From NCBI GenBank assembly GCA_951213105.1, contig OX578138.1, positions 94,220,914 to 94,284,913 on the forward strand: 64,000 bases of DNA. Direction: 5' to 3'. A program made the position numbers and the translations under genes. Below, one piece after another: positions 1 through 12,655 of the stretch. The stretch's first letter is position 1, and every line of letters starts with the position of its first letter. Under the pieces are notes generated by a model. That model was not told where the DNA came from. It searched no databases and saw only the letters and a list, made by a program, of their open reading frames with translations. This DNA comes from Amaurobius ferox. Lineage: Eukaryota; Arthropoda; Arachnida; Araneae; Amaurobiidae.

Positions 1-482
1 GTGCATAAATACGAGTATTTGTATCAAAATATAAATTGAAAGGGGAAATATTTCAGGGATCAACTCCATTCTATTCATATGCTGTATCTTTTAACAATGA
101 TTCTAAAGAGTTTTACACAACATGTTTGGAATATTGATGCAATATAGAACGTTTACAAAGGATTTAGGAGTAAAACTTGGGAATGTTTATTATGAGCTTG
201 AGTTCCATACTATCGGACAATCTCCTCTCACGCAATGTCAGGAATTTGTTGACCAAAGTACCTACATTGTGAAAGACATGTCACGACTTGAGTAAAGCAT
301 GCAGTGATCCGTTATATGTCCAGAATATTATTGTTTAAGCATAAGGGTTTGTTTGGATTCCTAAAATAAATGTTTTCAGTGTCTTGCACACATTTCATTA
401 AAAGAGAAAGTGGTTCGCTTGCGAAAAAAGAGGATGTGTTTCGAATAGCAATGATATTCTCTGTTGCTTCATCAGTTTTATT
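1..482. other. AT-rich stretch without recognised feature
   Basis: I see no gene, RNA or diagnostic repeat signature here. Short open frames on both strands near 310-580 overlap the start of the following repeat and show no recognisable motif. Confidence 0.5.
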
Positions 483-618
483 ACTTTCCCTATATACAAT
501 AATGCATAAAGAAAGTATTGTGACGGGGTCGAAAATTCGAATTCGAGTTTTCGACGGGAGAGCGCGTTTCAAGCATCCCTAATCACGAATCGAACATTTC
601 TGATGTGATGCCTGTGTA

Positions 619-653
<35 letters not shown>

Positions 654-1401
654 CTGTGGATACCATAACTAATAAACGAATGGGCCGATTCGAACGAAAT
701 TTGGTACAAAAATCCGTAAACACTGGAAGCCTGTTGTTTTTATGTGCAATCGAATGTTCAGAACCCCCCCTAAATTTTCTAGTGAAACGTCAAAAATCAA
801 AACCTCTAATAAAGTTACGCAAATAGATATTTCTTATATAATTTTTCATTAGAAAACGATTGACATAAATTTTAGAACGCTAACATGAACCGTTCTCCAG
901 ATATTGCACATTTTTCAAAAAAAATATCAAAAAGTCATATAAAATAAAAAAAAAAATTCCTTTTACTTTACATGTTCACTTTTAATATGTAATACCATGC
1001 GATAAATTTGGTGATATCATTCTCGTGGATCTAGCTCATTCCATTCATGAAAAAATATACTCTGTGTAATACTTTTGCATTTGAACTCTAATAGTCATTT
1101 ATCTACTGTAAGAATAACTTATTTCTCCGTCCATAACGCTTGCCAAGATTTTGGCGACGAATTTAGTGGAATGTCGCCAACTTGGCGGCGTTTTTAAATG
1201 TAGCTAAATTAACGAAAAACTCGCCAAATGGATAAAAATTACGCTAAATCAATAAAAATGACGACTCATTGGCGAAAATTCAATATCTTGGAAATAATAT
1301 AAATATCTACTATAAAATATAATCTATTTCTTTTACTGTAAAAGTAGTAAATTCATTGCATTATATAAGGAAAGTCATGTGCTGCCCAAAGCAGATTTTT
1401 T
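483..1401 (+). mobile_element. HINE/Helentron-like repeat family A, copy A1
   Basis: Opens with ACTTTCCCTATATAC and closes with TATATAAGGAAAGT followed by the terminal block CATGTGCTGCCC...CAGATTTTT. The first and last parts form sub-terminal inverted repeats (ACTTTCC...GGAAAGT), and the terminal block can fold on itself (TGTG/CACA in the better-preserved copies). A (GT)n/(GA)n microsatellite lies near the 5' end (about 616-650). The core contains the recurring phrases GACGGGGTCGAAAATTCG and TTGGCGAC. Four more copies occur at 15635, 39320, 54557 and 62234. Sub-terminal inverted repeats, an internal microsatellite, a 3' stem-loop and no target duplication are the known plan of DINE-1/HINE non-autonomous Helentrons. 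That class assignment is inference; the repeat family itself is seen directly. Confidence 0.7.
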
Positions 1402-3370
1402 TATGTTGTAAACTAAAAAAGATATGATAATTAGAATTTACTGTATTGTGGCTCAACTCGACTTTCTCATACCAGAATGCATTTTTAGTAGGGTTATTTA
1501 TTTATTATTTTTCAAATTTTATAAGAATGTTTTTGAAAAATCAGTATTGTGAGTCCTGATGATTACAATTTTAACGTGTTACCCTTCGTATTAAAAGGCT
1601 TGAACAAATTTTTCGATACTATACTTGAAAAAGTATCTCCCGGGGAGTAACTTGTCCCCCCAGGGGACTAATGAACTCATTAACAAAAAATTGTATCGCA
1701 GATAAATTCTAAACTATTTGGTCACGTGATCCCTGATCCATAAATAAAGCCCTTTATGCATAATTGTGTCAGATTTTGTCCTATATTGCCATGTCAAAAA
1801 TATATAGAAATTCCAAATAAATATCGAAGTTTTCGCTCGAATATTAAAAAAATTCTATCTTGTTCTAGTTTTTTTGATAACATAGCAGATTTAGTGTTTT
1901 GTGAAAATCCATTAATATTTGTAGTCGCTATCGAATGCACAACTCGACCACAGACATACATACATACAGGCAGATAATTGGACATCACTCAAAAAATAGC
2001 CAAAATGTGTTCAGGGGGTATTAAATATATATTGGCATTAAAATCTCGAATTCGAAAATTTTCATGAAAACAATACTTTATTCATAGTATGAGTAAGTAA
2101 AAATTCACTAAGAGAATGCTATATTATTCGTATCAATAAGTAAATGTCACTTTGTGCAAAGGATAAGAAACGCTTCAGAAACGTATTCAAGCATAAATAT
2201 AGAATAAAAATGCAGCATACAACTATTTTGAGTATACTCTGTATCCAACTACTTCAGTGTTAAAAGAACCAAAAAAATTTAAGTCAAAAGGACAAATTGT
2301 GTGCGTAAAACAGAAGAATATACCCAAGTCGAGAATTAAAAATCCATTTGAGAAAACCAGTCGAATGAAGACCAGCCTAGCCAATCTGAAATGAAAACTA
2401 GCATGCGAGATTGAAGTACGCCAAAACTCAATAGAAATATCCCATCAAGACGAAACATGCCCGAAGAGGGTTACATGAGTTGCAACAAGACAACAAAATA
2501 AGCCCAAATCACGCACAAAAGTCCAAAAGACTAAGAAATGGAACAAATGTAAAGAAAATGATACAAAAGCTGCAGGGCACAACACCAGACCGTGGACAAA
2601 TATGCAGTACTGGACTAGTCCTTAAATAAATTGCTAGAATTTTTCAAAATGTAGAATGCTTAAAAGTAGTCAAGATCATCATAAATCGCCGTAAATGTTT
2701 CATAATCCGAGGAGAAGAAAACTCAAAATGGTGGTGTTTCATAATCCGTGCAGAAATCCAAAATGGTAGCCATAATTAATGCAATGCTGAGCAAACGAAA
2801 CAAATATCTAAATCTTCATAAATTTTTCTATATTATTTTTGCTTATCTTACAAAGTGTTTGCACCTTTTTAAATGCAGAGTAATTATAATCCAGAGGCTG
2901 AGGTGATATATCGTGCAACCCATACAACACGGAAGTAAAGAGATTAGAGGGTCCCATAAGACAATTGTGGAATAGATATTGATAAGGTAGAGACCTAACA
3001 TCAGCCTATAATTAAATCACCATTGTTCAAGCATTCGTGAACTTTTAGTGATTTAAACTAAACGAATAATAATTATAATTATCTACAGGAACCCATGAAA
3101 CATATTTAACAGAAATATGATTTGAAAAATCCCCATTAGGGACAAAACATATTAAAGGAAGCAAAATAAACGATCTATAGAGCTTTCTGAGTTTAAAATA
3201 TCCTCATTAGGAAAAAGAAGCGTTGAAGAAGAGAAGGAGCACACAAAATGAGAGATTTCTGAGAATTTATCTTTCAGTTGATTGGATCAGATGTAAAACT
3301 GCACACTCTAATCAGTAATTAAAGTGTGGGACAGCACACCAGTCATGTTCCGTTTAACGTTTAACATAAA
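1402..3370. other. AT-rich intergenic DNA, no gene seen
   Basis: No open frame with recognisable motifs and no clear repeat boundary. The stretch around 2340-2620 is A-rich and purine-rich on the plus strand, but I recognise nothing in it. Confidence 0.4.
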
Positions 3371-4080
3371 ATGTTGAAGGTTCTGACGACCACAATTTTC
3401 ACGAGATATCCAGTGGATCTTTCACCCCACTGTTTCTCAAAATTAAAAAAAATGTAAAATGTTAAATTTTAATGATAAATGTCCTGTACAAGTTTATAAA
3501 GGAAAATGAAAATATTTGAAATTTTAAAGAACCTCAATAACAATTCGAAAACTCGTAAAGGTTGTACATTTATCGTTTTTAGTCTTCATGAAAAAAGGGA
3601 ACTTCTACAGAAAATTCCATTTAAGATACACAGTTGAATAGAGAAAATATTGCAAAGATTTAATTTTTTTCAAAATTTTAAAGTACCTTAATAGCTGGTC
3701 GAAAATCTCAAATTACGTCATTATTCATCAAAACTCCACAGAGACTGTGCTAAAGTTAGACAGTTGAAATTTGGTATGCTGATTGTCATGTAGATAAAGT
3801 TATGGGGAAATTGCTAAATTTGAAGATTTCAAATTTTAAGGTATCCTGACGACTGGTCAAAACTGGTTACTAATTACCATATTTATTACAAAGAAGGACA
3901 CTGGCCAGAAAAGTTCTGCAGAACATATGTTAATAATATACAGTTGCAATTTAATATATTAAGTGTCCTGACTGCTCCAAATGTGCCGCAGAAAGAAAAA
4001 TAAATCTGCATAAAGGAGCGATATCCGATAAAAAGACTTTTAAAGTATCTCAGGTTTACATAAAAGGTCATCAATAAAAA
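3371..4080. repeat. Degenerate tandem array, period about 155-160 bp
   Basis: A phrase of the type AAATTTTAAAG(A/T)ACC(T)TAATA...GGTCGAAAA recurs near 3516, 3672 and 3830, with a weaker version near 3955 (AAGTGTCCTGACTGCTCC). The units are strongly diverged, so the array is old. Its style resembles the array at 55.7-57.3 kb, where CTACTTTAAGTGTG(T)CCCTGACC recurs. Homology between the two arrays is only suspected. Confidence 0.5.
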
Positions 4081-4950
4081 TTATAATGATAAATTGCTAT
4101 TTCAGTCATGAAGTTTATCACTCTTCATGACTGAAAAGTTGAAATGTAGATGAAAAGTTATTGGATGTATTTAGTGAAACACTTGGTAAATTCACCTCTT
4201 TGATTCAAAGCTGTTTCTTTCTCCAATGAATTTTGATGAATTGAAAGGAAATGGGGTGATAAAACTTGAACTAGGCATATCTGTATATCGTCATAAAGTC
4301 AATTTGAAAAGTTTACTACGAAATACATCCAATAACTTTTCCTCTATAGTATACTATTTTACTTACGCAGTTTGATACACTTGGCAATAGTTTTTCATCT
4401 CAATCATTTTTTTGACTAACACTTTTTGTAAAGCTGAAGATTTTTTTTTCTTTACAAGTTTGATTTTTACCGGATTTCATTTTCCTCATTTCATTCATCA
4501 GGCACAGCAATTGAATTAAATATTGTTCGTATATTACTGCCTCAGAAGAAATGCTCTTTTAAAGATGAGGGAGTCGATTTGAGACAATTACTTTCACATA
4601 ATTTTCATACATATGCTTTATGGAAAAAAAATACGGTTGATTTGTATTCTCGCAAGCAACAGATATATTCATTGTATTCCATAGTATCACACTACTAAAT
4701 ATTTCCCGACCCTGCCCTATACTACTTCACATTTTTCTATAAGTGAAATACACTCTATGCAAAAGTTAAGGAAAACTAGAGTAACGTAAATAAGCACATT
4801 ATTGTGTTATTTTTGATTATTTAAGTTGCTCTAGTTTCCTTTACTCTTCTAATTGGTATTTGTTTACTTAATTCTTTCTTAAGTACGTATCCAAATCAAT
4901 TACATCTTGTCCAAATAGTATTTGCCCCTGATATGTTTTTTAATTTGACA
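4081..4950. other. AT-rich DNA with one imperfect hairpin
   Basis: No gene seen. An imperfect inverted repeat lies at about 4761-4850: AAAGTTAAGGAAAACTAGAG on the left pairs with CTCTAGTTTCCTTTACTCTT on the right, with roughly 45 bases between. It could be a worn MITE or chance; there is no flanking duplication I can identify. Confidence 0.4.
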
Positions 4951-4962
4951 TCTATATAATAC

Positions 4963-5199
4963 CTCTTCGACCCAGACCATCTGACCTACCAGGAAGGTAT
5001 AAGGTATCTGTTTGGATGGCCAGGAAGTGCCACCCAATTTATACCGGAACCCAGTAGGGGAGGCATCCACAGGGACCCACATGTTTAACGTGATCGTACT
5101 CCGCGTGAACACGTCGGCAGTTTTGACAGAGACGGGAATCGAACCCGGGCCGACCGAGTGCAATTCCCGCGGGCTAACAACTGGGCTGTCGCGACCCAT
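4963..5199 (-). mobile_element. tRNA-headed SINE (SINE-1), minus strand
   Basis: Read on the minus strand this begins with a tRNA-like head: an A-box-like AGCCCAGTTGTTAGC and a B box CGGGTTCGATTCC. The SINE-1 body follows (CGGAGTACGATCACGTTAAA, GGTTCCGG, ACTTCCTGGCCATCC) and then the 3' end CTGGTAGGTCAGATGGTC. It is flanked by a perfect 12-bp duplication TCTATATAATAC at 4951-4962 and 5200-5211, as expected for LINE-dependent retroposition. Part of the body (the GTCCTTCCGAGAGGTTGGTG block) is deleted compared with the copy at 48083. Confidence 0.85.
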
Positions 5200-5689
5200 T
5201 CTATATAATACTTGTCCAATGTGGTTGTATCTTTACAGACAATACATATTCTCTCTGTGAACAAAAGGGCAGAATCTTTGCTCTAGTATCGAACACGGGC
5301 CAGTACCTAACGGAGCTGGATTTGCGATGTCCCCGTGATGAAGCATTTATTCGAAAATTACTTCCAGACTCTTAGAAACAGTTTTTCAGTGACCTAGAAG
5401 GTAGTAAAATATGTCTGTACTTCTAGTATGGACCTCATGATAGATAGTAAAAAATCCGGATTTTTTATTATTCACCGAGGAACAATGAAAATATATTTTG
5501 TTTTCAAACATATTTCCTATACCCTACAAAGTCCCTCTGTTGATTTAGAGTACTGAATATTGCATACTTATCGTATACACCATATATTACATCGTATATT
5601 ACATACTTATCGTATACACCATAGAACAGGACCTAGTGAAATCGACATTTTGATTTCTATCTCGAGGCGGACAAAATGGTCAAAAAGTT

Positions 5690-5995
5690 TCTTTCCCAGT
5701 TAATTGACATTAAATCCATGCAGTAACCGAAGCGTGAACCATTCTGCCGTGATGGCCAAGAGGCCCAACAGGAAGAGGATCACATTAGCCACTCTATTTT
5801 GAGCAAGCCCAATGGGGAAGAAACAACATGAACCATAATCTCCTTCCCCTGCTTATCAACTCTAGGAGGATTTTGAGATATACAGAGGTACCGTGCTCCT
5901 CATAGACACAGTGATAGTTTACAGACCGCGGTAATAATCAAACTCAGGTCTTCCTCTTGAGAGCCTCTAGCCATAACAACTGATCTATCCCGACA
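5690..5995 (-). mobile_element. Second tRNA-derived SINE family (SINE-2), minus strand
   Basis: On the minus strand the head reads GTCGGGATAGATCAGTTG, resembling a pol III A box. About 30 bases later comes GACCTGAGTTTGATTA in the B-box position. The body contains GGGGAAGGAGATTATGGTTC and the 3' phrase GGTTCACGCTTCGGTTACTG, which recurs as GTTCACGCTTCGGTCGCTG at 43485-43505. I did not find a clean flanking duplication, so the ends are approximate. A degenerate tRNA pseudogene is the alternative, but the shared body with the 42.9-kb copy favours a SINE. Confidence 0.6.
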
Positions 5996-5999
5996 AAGT

Positions 6000-6699
6000 C
6001 TTACTAGATCCATTGAATATTTGGATTGAAGATTGAAACAGGGCAATTGAAAATTGAAACTTTCACAATTTTAGTGTTGACCTCGGTGCCAAATTTTTTA
6101 TTGAGACGATACTTTCGACGCAAAGCGCCGTACGTTATTGAACTAAATAATTTTTTTTTAAAAATTCCAATTTCATTTTTTGAGAGTGTTAGTCTTCTTG
6201 TCTTTGGTAAGCTTAAATACTAGTTTTACTATATTCTCATATGTACTTATTGTAGTAACAGAATTTCTCGAACATTACGTGCAGGGATAGAACTTACAAG
6301 AGGTTGAAATAAAGACATTTGAAAATAAAACGCATTGAGATACATAACAATTGGTCCCTGGGTGAGTACTTAACCAATGCATTTTATGTGAATATATGTG
6401 CATAATATATAAACCAGATATTACTCTTAACTTACGGAAACGATCACTGTCAAGAAAAATGATATATGTATTTATTTGGAATAGGAGAAACACGTCACAG
6501 CCTACTTCTGTATAATACTTCGATATACTATTATCAGAAGTTTTTCTGTCTTGGCTTAACGGCATCTTATGTGGCTCAGAAATTTATTTTAGCTTAAGTG
6601 AAATTTTATGCTGCTGGTTTAGCTTAAAACAATACTGAAAACTTATTGTGAAGATAATAGTCATAAATGGAATTCAGAAGCCATTTGGATTTCATTTAG

Positions 6700-6759
<60 letters not shown>

Positions 6760-7277
6760 GTATTTTATTTTAAAAACCAATTTTATTTTAAAAACACTCT
6801 CCATTCGTTCGTGAGATATCGCTACCCGAAACTTACGGACACACACACACACATACACGCGTAATTCTACCCTGGTTGAAGACATCAAAGTTAAGTTCTT
6901 TTTTTAGAATTTAGTAATTGACGTTTTACGCTGTTACACTGTTTAAATAAAATTAATGATTCGCTTAAATATAATGTACCTTTATATTGAACAATAGTTT
7001 TGACTAAACATATCAGTACGCTACTACACATTGTTAGTTTGCTAACTTCTGACCTTAAAGAAATTTTTTAACAATATAGATATTAAAGATTCATATACAC
7101 TTTTAATCGCTCTTTAAAGTGAATATACTACTAGTAATAATGGCCATTTTAAATTAGACAACTATCCTAGGCTACTGGACTTGGTATAATAGTTATCTAA
7201 TTCAGGGAGATAACTTATTTACAAACATTAGTCCTAATGCAGGGAGGATGCAGTAGCAGTAATTTAGTAAACTTATA
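6000..7277. other. AT-rich DNA with a (TA)n microsatellite
   Basis: No gene seen. A (TA)n tract of about 50 bases occupies roughly 6703-6754, and a short (CA)n tract lies near 6840-6855. Open frames across the TA tract encode only Tyr-Ile repeats and are artefacts. Confidence 0.6.
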
Positions 7278-7279
7278 TG

Positions 7280-8492
7280 CAATATATGGCCAAAACTATC
7301 CAAACACCCCTCCGGAGAAGTGGATGTGGCTATGAAGTCATAGAATGAGGTAACAGTGGGCACAACATCATTGAACGGTCATAAACGTGCGTTTGCAAGG
7401 CAATGATTAAGTCTCCAGAGCTGAGTGAGTTTATACGTGGCAAGATTATCGGATGTCATCGTTGTAACAAATCGGTTCGTGATATTTCGGCATTGATGCA
7501 GGTGCATTGACCAACTGTAAGTGATGTCATTGTAAAATGGACACATCTGGGATCCACAACTCCAAGAAAACGAAGTGTTAGAACGCAGAACCTCACCGAT
7601 CGCAGCCGTCAAACCCTGAAGAAGGTGGTGCTGAAGAATCATAAGCCCCGGCTAGCATCGGTCACTGGTAAGTTCCAAAATGCATCTGGCGTCGTCTGTA
7701 GTAACATGATTGTTCGTCTGGAGCTGAAAAGAATTGGTTTCTGCTGTCGTGCAGCCGCTCACAAGCCCAATATTACCACGGTCAATGCGAAACGTCGAAT
7801 GCAGTGGTACAGAGTTCACTACCATTGGACAGTGCAGCAGTGAAAACAAGGACTTCGACAGACCACTACGATGTCTGACAGTCCGAAGGACGCGTCTGGG
7901 TTTGGTGGATCTCAGGCGAACGCTTCCTGCTCGAGTGTATTGTGCCAAATGTATAGTTTGGTGGCGGCGACATCATGGGTTGGGGCTGTTTTTCGTAGTT
8001 TGGCCTGGGCCCCTTAGTTCATGTGGCGGGAAATATGAACTATGAACGCTGCGATGTATGTTGACATTCTTGATAACTCTTCACTTACAACTACCTGACA
8101 ACATTTCGGGGAAGGACCATATCAATAGGATAATTGGTCTGTCCATACAGAGAAGACTGTGCCGACATGGTTTGCAGAAATGGGTGTTGAAAAATTAGAC
8201 TGGCCTTCACAGAGTCCCGATCTGAATCTCATTGAACACCTCTGGGATGAATTGGAATGCAGAATACGCATCAGGTCAAATTACCTATCTTCGGTTGCCG
8301 AACTCACTGAAACTCTCATCGCCAAATGAAAGGCAATTTTTCCTGTAATACTTCCAAAACTGGTGGAAAGTCTCCCCGTAACAGTACAGGATGTGATTTA
8401 TGTAGAATGTGGCCCAACAATCTATTAATATGTGCAACATGCCTCTCTGATTCCTCAACGGTGAGTGTCCAAATACTTTTAGCCATATAGTG
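7280..8492 (+). mobile_element. Tc1-like DNA transposon, nearly full length, degenerate
   Basis: Left end ATATATGGCCAAAACTATCC and right end AAATACTTTTAGCCATATAG are imperfect terminal inverted repeats of about 30 bases. TA dinucleotides flank the element (7276-7277 and 8493-8494), the normal Tc1/mariner target. The length of about 1.2 kb fits Tc1 elements. It encloses a broken transposase on the plus strand and lies directly beside a reverse-transcriptase fragment starting at about 8530, so it may have inserted next to or into that older element. Confidence 0.85.
7403..8428 (+). pseudogene. Tc1 family transposase, DD34E type, inactivated
   Basis: The conceptual protein starts MIKSPELSEFIRGKIIG, a typical Tc1 helix-turn-helix start, and continues with KSVRDISALMQ. 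An in-frame stop follows at about residue 36. The middle (NLTDRSRQTLKKVVLKNHK) matches the second helix-turn-helix region. The C-terminal part contains LDWPSQSPDLNLIEHLWDEL (about 8198-8257), carrying the last catalytic glutamate of a DD34E transposase, and ends CGPTIY-stop. Several stops and frameshifts between 7840 and 8330 separate these blocks, so no active enzyme can be made. In an intact family member this enzyme cuts and pastes the element at TA sites. Family assignment is firm from the motifs; the exact number of lesions is my estimate. Confidence 0.85.
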
Positions 8493-8529
8493 TATTTATT
8501 ACAATGAAAATAAATTTATTTCCAATGTC

Positions 8530-8965
8530 TATTCAATTTTTTCATATCTCGATTATTTAATTTGTCTTGCTTTTAATGACACAAATTATATCAATATTGA
8601 TTTATACTCAATTAACGTAAACTTAATTCCTAACGAGTTTATTAGTCAAAATGTTAATTTAGATTTAATTTTAAGGTTAGATCCCCATAATAAAAAATGT
8701 ATAACCAACGTATATGGTAAAAATGTACTTATAACAATAATGCCAATAAGTTGCTTTCATTTTATTTATATAATTCCATTTTATTATTTAGGGACATAAG
8801 TGTTAACCATCTATATAAAATACATAGACTCTCTGATAAATTGCATCACTATTTAATTATTATCTTAAACGAATCTGTAAAATTTACTATTAGACAGAAT
8901 ATATTATTAATGTCCTTATTATTAATAATTTCAGGTATTATTTCTAATCTGATAATCATATTGTA
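8530..8965 (+). pseudogene. Reverse-transcriptase fragment, palm C-terminal end
   Basis: Frame one from about 8536 reads FSYLDYLICLAFNDTNYINI, where YLDYL sits in the position of the catalytic Y-V-D-D motif. It continues NLIPNEFISQNVNLDLILRL and CITNVYGKNV. After a frameshift it reads LFRDISVNHLYKIHRLSDKL. The same blocks occur in the minus-strand reverse transcriptase at 51.6-53.4 kb (RYVDDLICL, LTPNEATISNNVNFLDLNFF, NLYDKKNYYNF, LFRNIILNQLFRIYRLSDK). It is therefore a second, shorter and more decayed copy of that retroelement. One catalytic aspartate is replaced by tyrosine, and the fragment is truncated at the Tc1 boundary. Confidence 0.65.
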
Positions 8966-9968
8966 ATTGATTATATCACAATTAATTTACAATGCAAATA
9001 TTTCATCTGCTATTTATTTTCTTGACTTTTTGTCCACTTTTTTTATTCCCCGACATTACAATTCTTAAACGTTTATATGCATTCAACTGATTTAGTCCAT
9101 TCTTCTCAGGCACTCTTGGGTTTATTCTGGTGTACTATTACACTAATTGAATATTACAAGATCTGTGCCCGAACACTTGAAGTTCAATGCATCTAAAATT
9201 GAGTATCCCTTTCTATTTTATAATAACTATTTATTGATTCAATATTCTCTCCTTGTAGTTAGAACATATGAAATAGTTAAAACATAAAATACTATCATTT
9301 TATTCAGAAACAAGCAGTAATACCATGTTAATTTAGTATAAGCGTATGGTCTGATAAAGAGTTCTTTTCTAAATTAGCATTCATTTTCGGTCATGTGCTT
9401 TTTGTATCTTTTGGCTTAAATGCTAGTTATATACTTGCTCTACTGTAACTGGTATGTGCTATATTCAATTTAGTTTCTACTTATAGTATTTCAATATTTA
9501 ATGAATTTTATCAATTGCTTAACGAATTTATTTTTACATTTTTATTGCTATATAGTTCACTTATTCTTGATTTACCCTGGAGTTTCTAGGTCTAATTCGC
9601 CTACTGTTTCGTAAGATCAATATATTTTATTTCATTCTCCTATATCATTTGTTTTATTCTTACCTTGTTACATTTTTTTTTAATTTTCAAATTATTTTTT
9701 TAAATCATTTTGATATATATTTTAATTATTTGAATATATATTTTCAGATTATTTTCGATGCAATATCTGATGGAGTTTTCCGTACTTTATGGATTTATCC
9801 ATTTCTTAAATTTTACTTACAATCACACAAACATAAGAATAAAGTAAAATAAAATCTGAAGCGGTTTTAGTTTGATGGAGTCGAAATCGTTTTTCTTGAG
9901 TAAGAGCTACAAATTACTTCTATTTATTAGTAGCATTTTTAGGCTTTGAGATATAGCATTACAAATAT
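8966..9968. other. AT-rich DNA, no gene seen
   Basis: Very T-rich on the plus strand. A 67-residue open frame at 9649-9852 is low-complexity Phe/Tyr/Leu and shows no motif. It may be further debris of the neighbouring retroelement, but I cannot show that. Confidence 0.4.
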
Positions 9969-11329
9969 TAAAAATATGATGTGGGGCAGCACATGACTTT
10001 CCCTGCAGACTTATATCTACGTTCTCTTCATTTTAATTAAATTTAATTCACTTTTAATTCAATTTTCGTTCTCATTTGGTAACTGGACTTAATTTCAAAG
10101 GAGGCGCAGAGAAAATGTGAAAAAAAAATATATTTCGAGAATGGCTAGTCCTAGTATGATGGGGTTGCTCTTATTCTTTTCTTCATTAAACATTACGTAT
10201 TAAAGAAGCATTTAATAGATATATTTGAGCAAATGTAGTTTTTATTTTAGATTTTGGCGATTTTTGCTGGCCATTTTGCACAAAAGGCAGGTTATTTTTT
10301 TCTGAGTCGTACCAAAATATAATCAGCACCAGGGTAACTCACAAGTGACTTATGTGCCGAATTTTGTGAAATTCGGTCCATTAGTTTTCAGCTAGAGCGG
10401 ATACAAGGTTTTGCGGGCCATTTCGCAAAAAAGGCGGGTTCGTTTATCCCGAATCGTACCCAAAACTAATCACCACCAGATTCGCTCACAAGTGACTTAC
10501 CAAATTTTATGAAATTCTGTCTATTGATGTTTTAGTTAGAGTGGATACAATATCTGCACAGACAGACACACAGACACACACACAGACGTCAAGCTAAAAA
10601 TAATTTTTTCGTATTCTAGAGGTCTCGAAACGTGTAGATCCGTGGAAAACTCGAGCTGCGTCATTCGCTCTTTGTTCTTTTCTTCGTCATTCTTTTCTTC
10701 GTTATTCTTTTCTTCGTTAAAAATTACGTATAAAATACGCATTTAATGGATATATTTGAGCATAGTTTTTAGTTTAGATTTTGGTGATTTTTGAGGGTCC
10801 TTTTGCAAAAAACGGCAGGCTATTTGTTCCCGAATCATACTAAAATCTAATCAGCACCGAGGTAACCACAAGCGACTCATCCTGCTTTACGCCATTCGTG
10901 GCGAGCGCCACGGTCCGAGATTTCAAGCGACCCATTCACTGAATTTTGCGAAATTCGGTCCATTAGTTTTTCAACTAAAGTGGATACAGGCAATTTTTAC
11001 TGTCCATTATGCAAAAAAAGGTGGGTTATTTTATCCCGAATCGTACTAAAAACTAATCAGCACCAGGGTGACACCCAAGTGATTTACCCATTAAAATGTA
11101 TGATATTCTGTCCATTAGTTTTTGGGTTAGAGTGGATACATACATTTCACACACACAAACATACATACATCAGACAGACAAACTGACACACACATAGACG
11201 TCACGCTAAAATAATTTTTTTCGTATTCTAGAAGTCCCGAAACGTGTAGATCCATCGAAAACTCGAGTTCCGATTTTCGGCATGATTCCAATACTTTCTC
11301 TATATATTACCATGTATTGCAGATAAAGT
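9969..11329 (-). mobile_element. HINE/Helentron-like repeat family B, copy B1 (internally duplicated)
   Basis: Read on the minus strand it starts near ACTTTATCTGCAATACATGG and ends TGCAGGGAAAGTCATGTGCT then GCCCCACATCATATTTT. It thus shares the family A terminal block but has its own sub-terminal repeat ACTTTCCCTGCA/TGCAGGGAAAGT. It is about 1.36 kb, against about 0.77 kb for B2 and B4. The extra length is a direct internal repeat: the blocks at about 10240-10650 and 10770-11270 both contain TTCGTATTCTAGA(G/A)GTC(T/C)CGAAACGTGTAGATCC-type sequence followed by ACTCGAG. A 43-bp foreign insert sits at 10881-10923. (CA)n tracts lie near 10565 and 11145. Confidence 0.7.
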
Positions 11330-12600
11330 AAACAAAGGAAAAAGTTCAATAATTTTTAACTTGATAACCCGATTCGTAGAAAACTGTAAGCGCTTGTACA
11401 AAAATAATAATCTAGAAACTTGATTTCCTAATAAACATTCTTGTCGCTTATCGTTTCTATCTATCTTTCATAGTTTAGAAGATATTTCGAGTGAAATTCA
11501 GTGAAGTAAAAACTAGCTGAAACTTGAACTTTTCAGTTCTTTTTTCCGAGAAAAAGTTCAAAATATTAAAATATTGGAATTATTTTTATACATTCATAAA
11601 TGGTACCCTATTAAACAACCAACAAACAACATTATTTACATTTTAATCTATTAAATTCGGAGATATAAGCGCAAAAAGAGTTTAAATTTTACTTAAAACT
11701 CCGCTTTCAACCAAAGATACCCCAAACACATATATTACTCACTTCAAAAACACGTGCCAAAAATTCACTAATAATATAATTCACTTTGAAGTTAATATCC
11801 TTTAAAAGTTTTAATCTATTTAAAAGTGTACATTTAAATGCAAATTATTTTGCCATTTCAAGACCTTTAAATTTTTAGATATAACTCATTAGGTTTATTC
11901 TTCAAACTAACTTTATGAATTAAATTCCAAACTCTGTAGGTAGAAATTCTAGTTTTAGACACTTAAAAGTATCCAATTAGTAAACTTTTAGGATGTGCTA
12001 AAATTTCGTAATTAATTACTACAACTTTTCTTAAGATTTTATAAGAAGATTGTTAGACTTGCATTTGAGTTTTAAAAGAAATTAAGGAGACTTGCGCTTA
12101 ATTGCTAATATTTTTCAAATTTTAAACTGACATGGACATATTTCCTCCCTCGTCTAAATACGAACAAAAAAATTTGAGTTGAATTTATGTTATTCTACAG
12201 AAAGAACCACAGCTATATTAGTGGAAAATATATATTTATTCATATACTTATCAAGTAATTTTAATTGTTTTAGATTATTTATTTTTTGAAATGTGTTATG
12301 TAATTTATTTCCCACTATTATGAAATAAATTAAAATATCTAAAAGCGTTTGTATCAATAAGTCATTGGAATTATCGGAATTAATTCATAAATTGTTTTTC
12401 TAACTTCCTACATATTCAATAGTTTACTTAAATATATGGTACAAGATTGGTTTACATAGTACCAAAATTACGTGTTTCAAAATCAGAAATTAGCGTTTCC
12501 ACTTATCTACCGCTTATGATATATATATATACTCCTATATATATAGTGTCCCAAAAACATTGATCCCTGCTTTTATGCCTTAAATAGTGATGTTATACAT
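11330..12600. other. AT-rich DNA, possible old repeat
   Basis: No gene seen. Phrases such as CTAATAAACATTCTTGTC and TTCATAGTTTAGAAGATAT resemble sequence at 34.8-34.95 kb, so part may be an old interspersed repeat. The evidence is too weak to set borders. Confidence 0.35.
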
Positions 12601-12619
12601 CTTAAATAATAAAAGGCAA

Positions 12620-12655
<36 letters not shown>

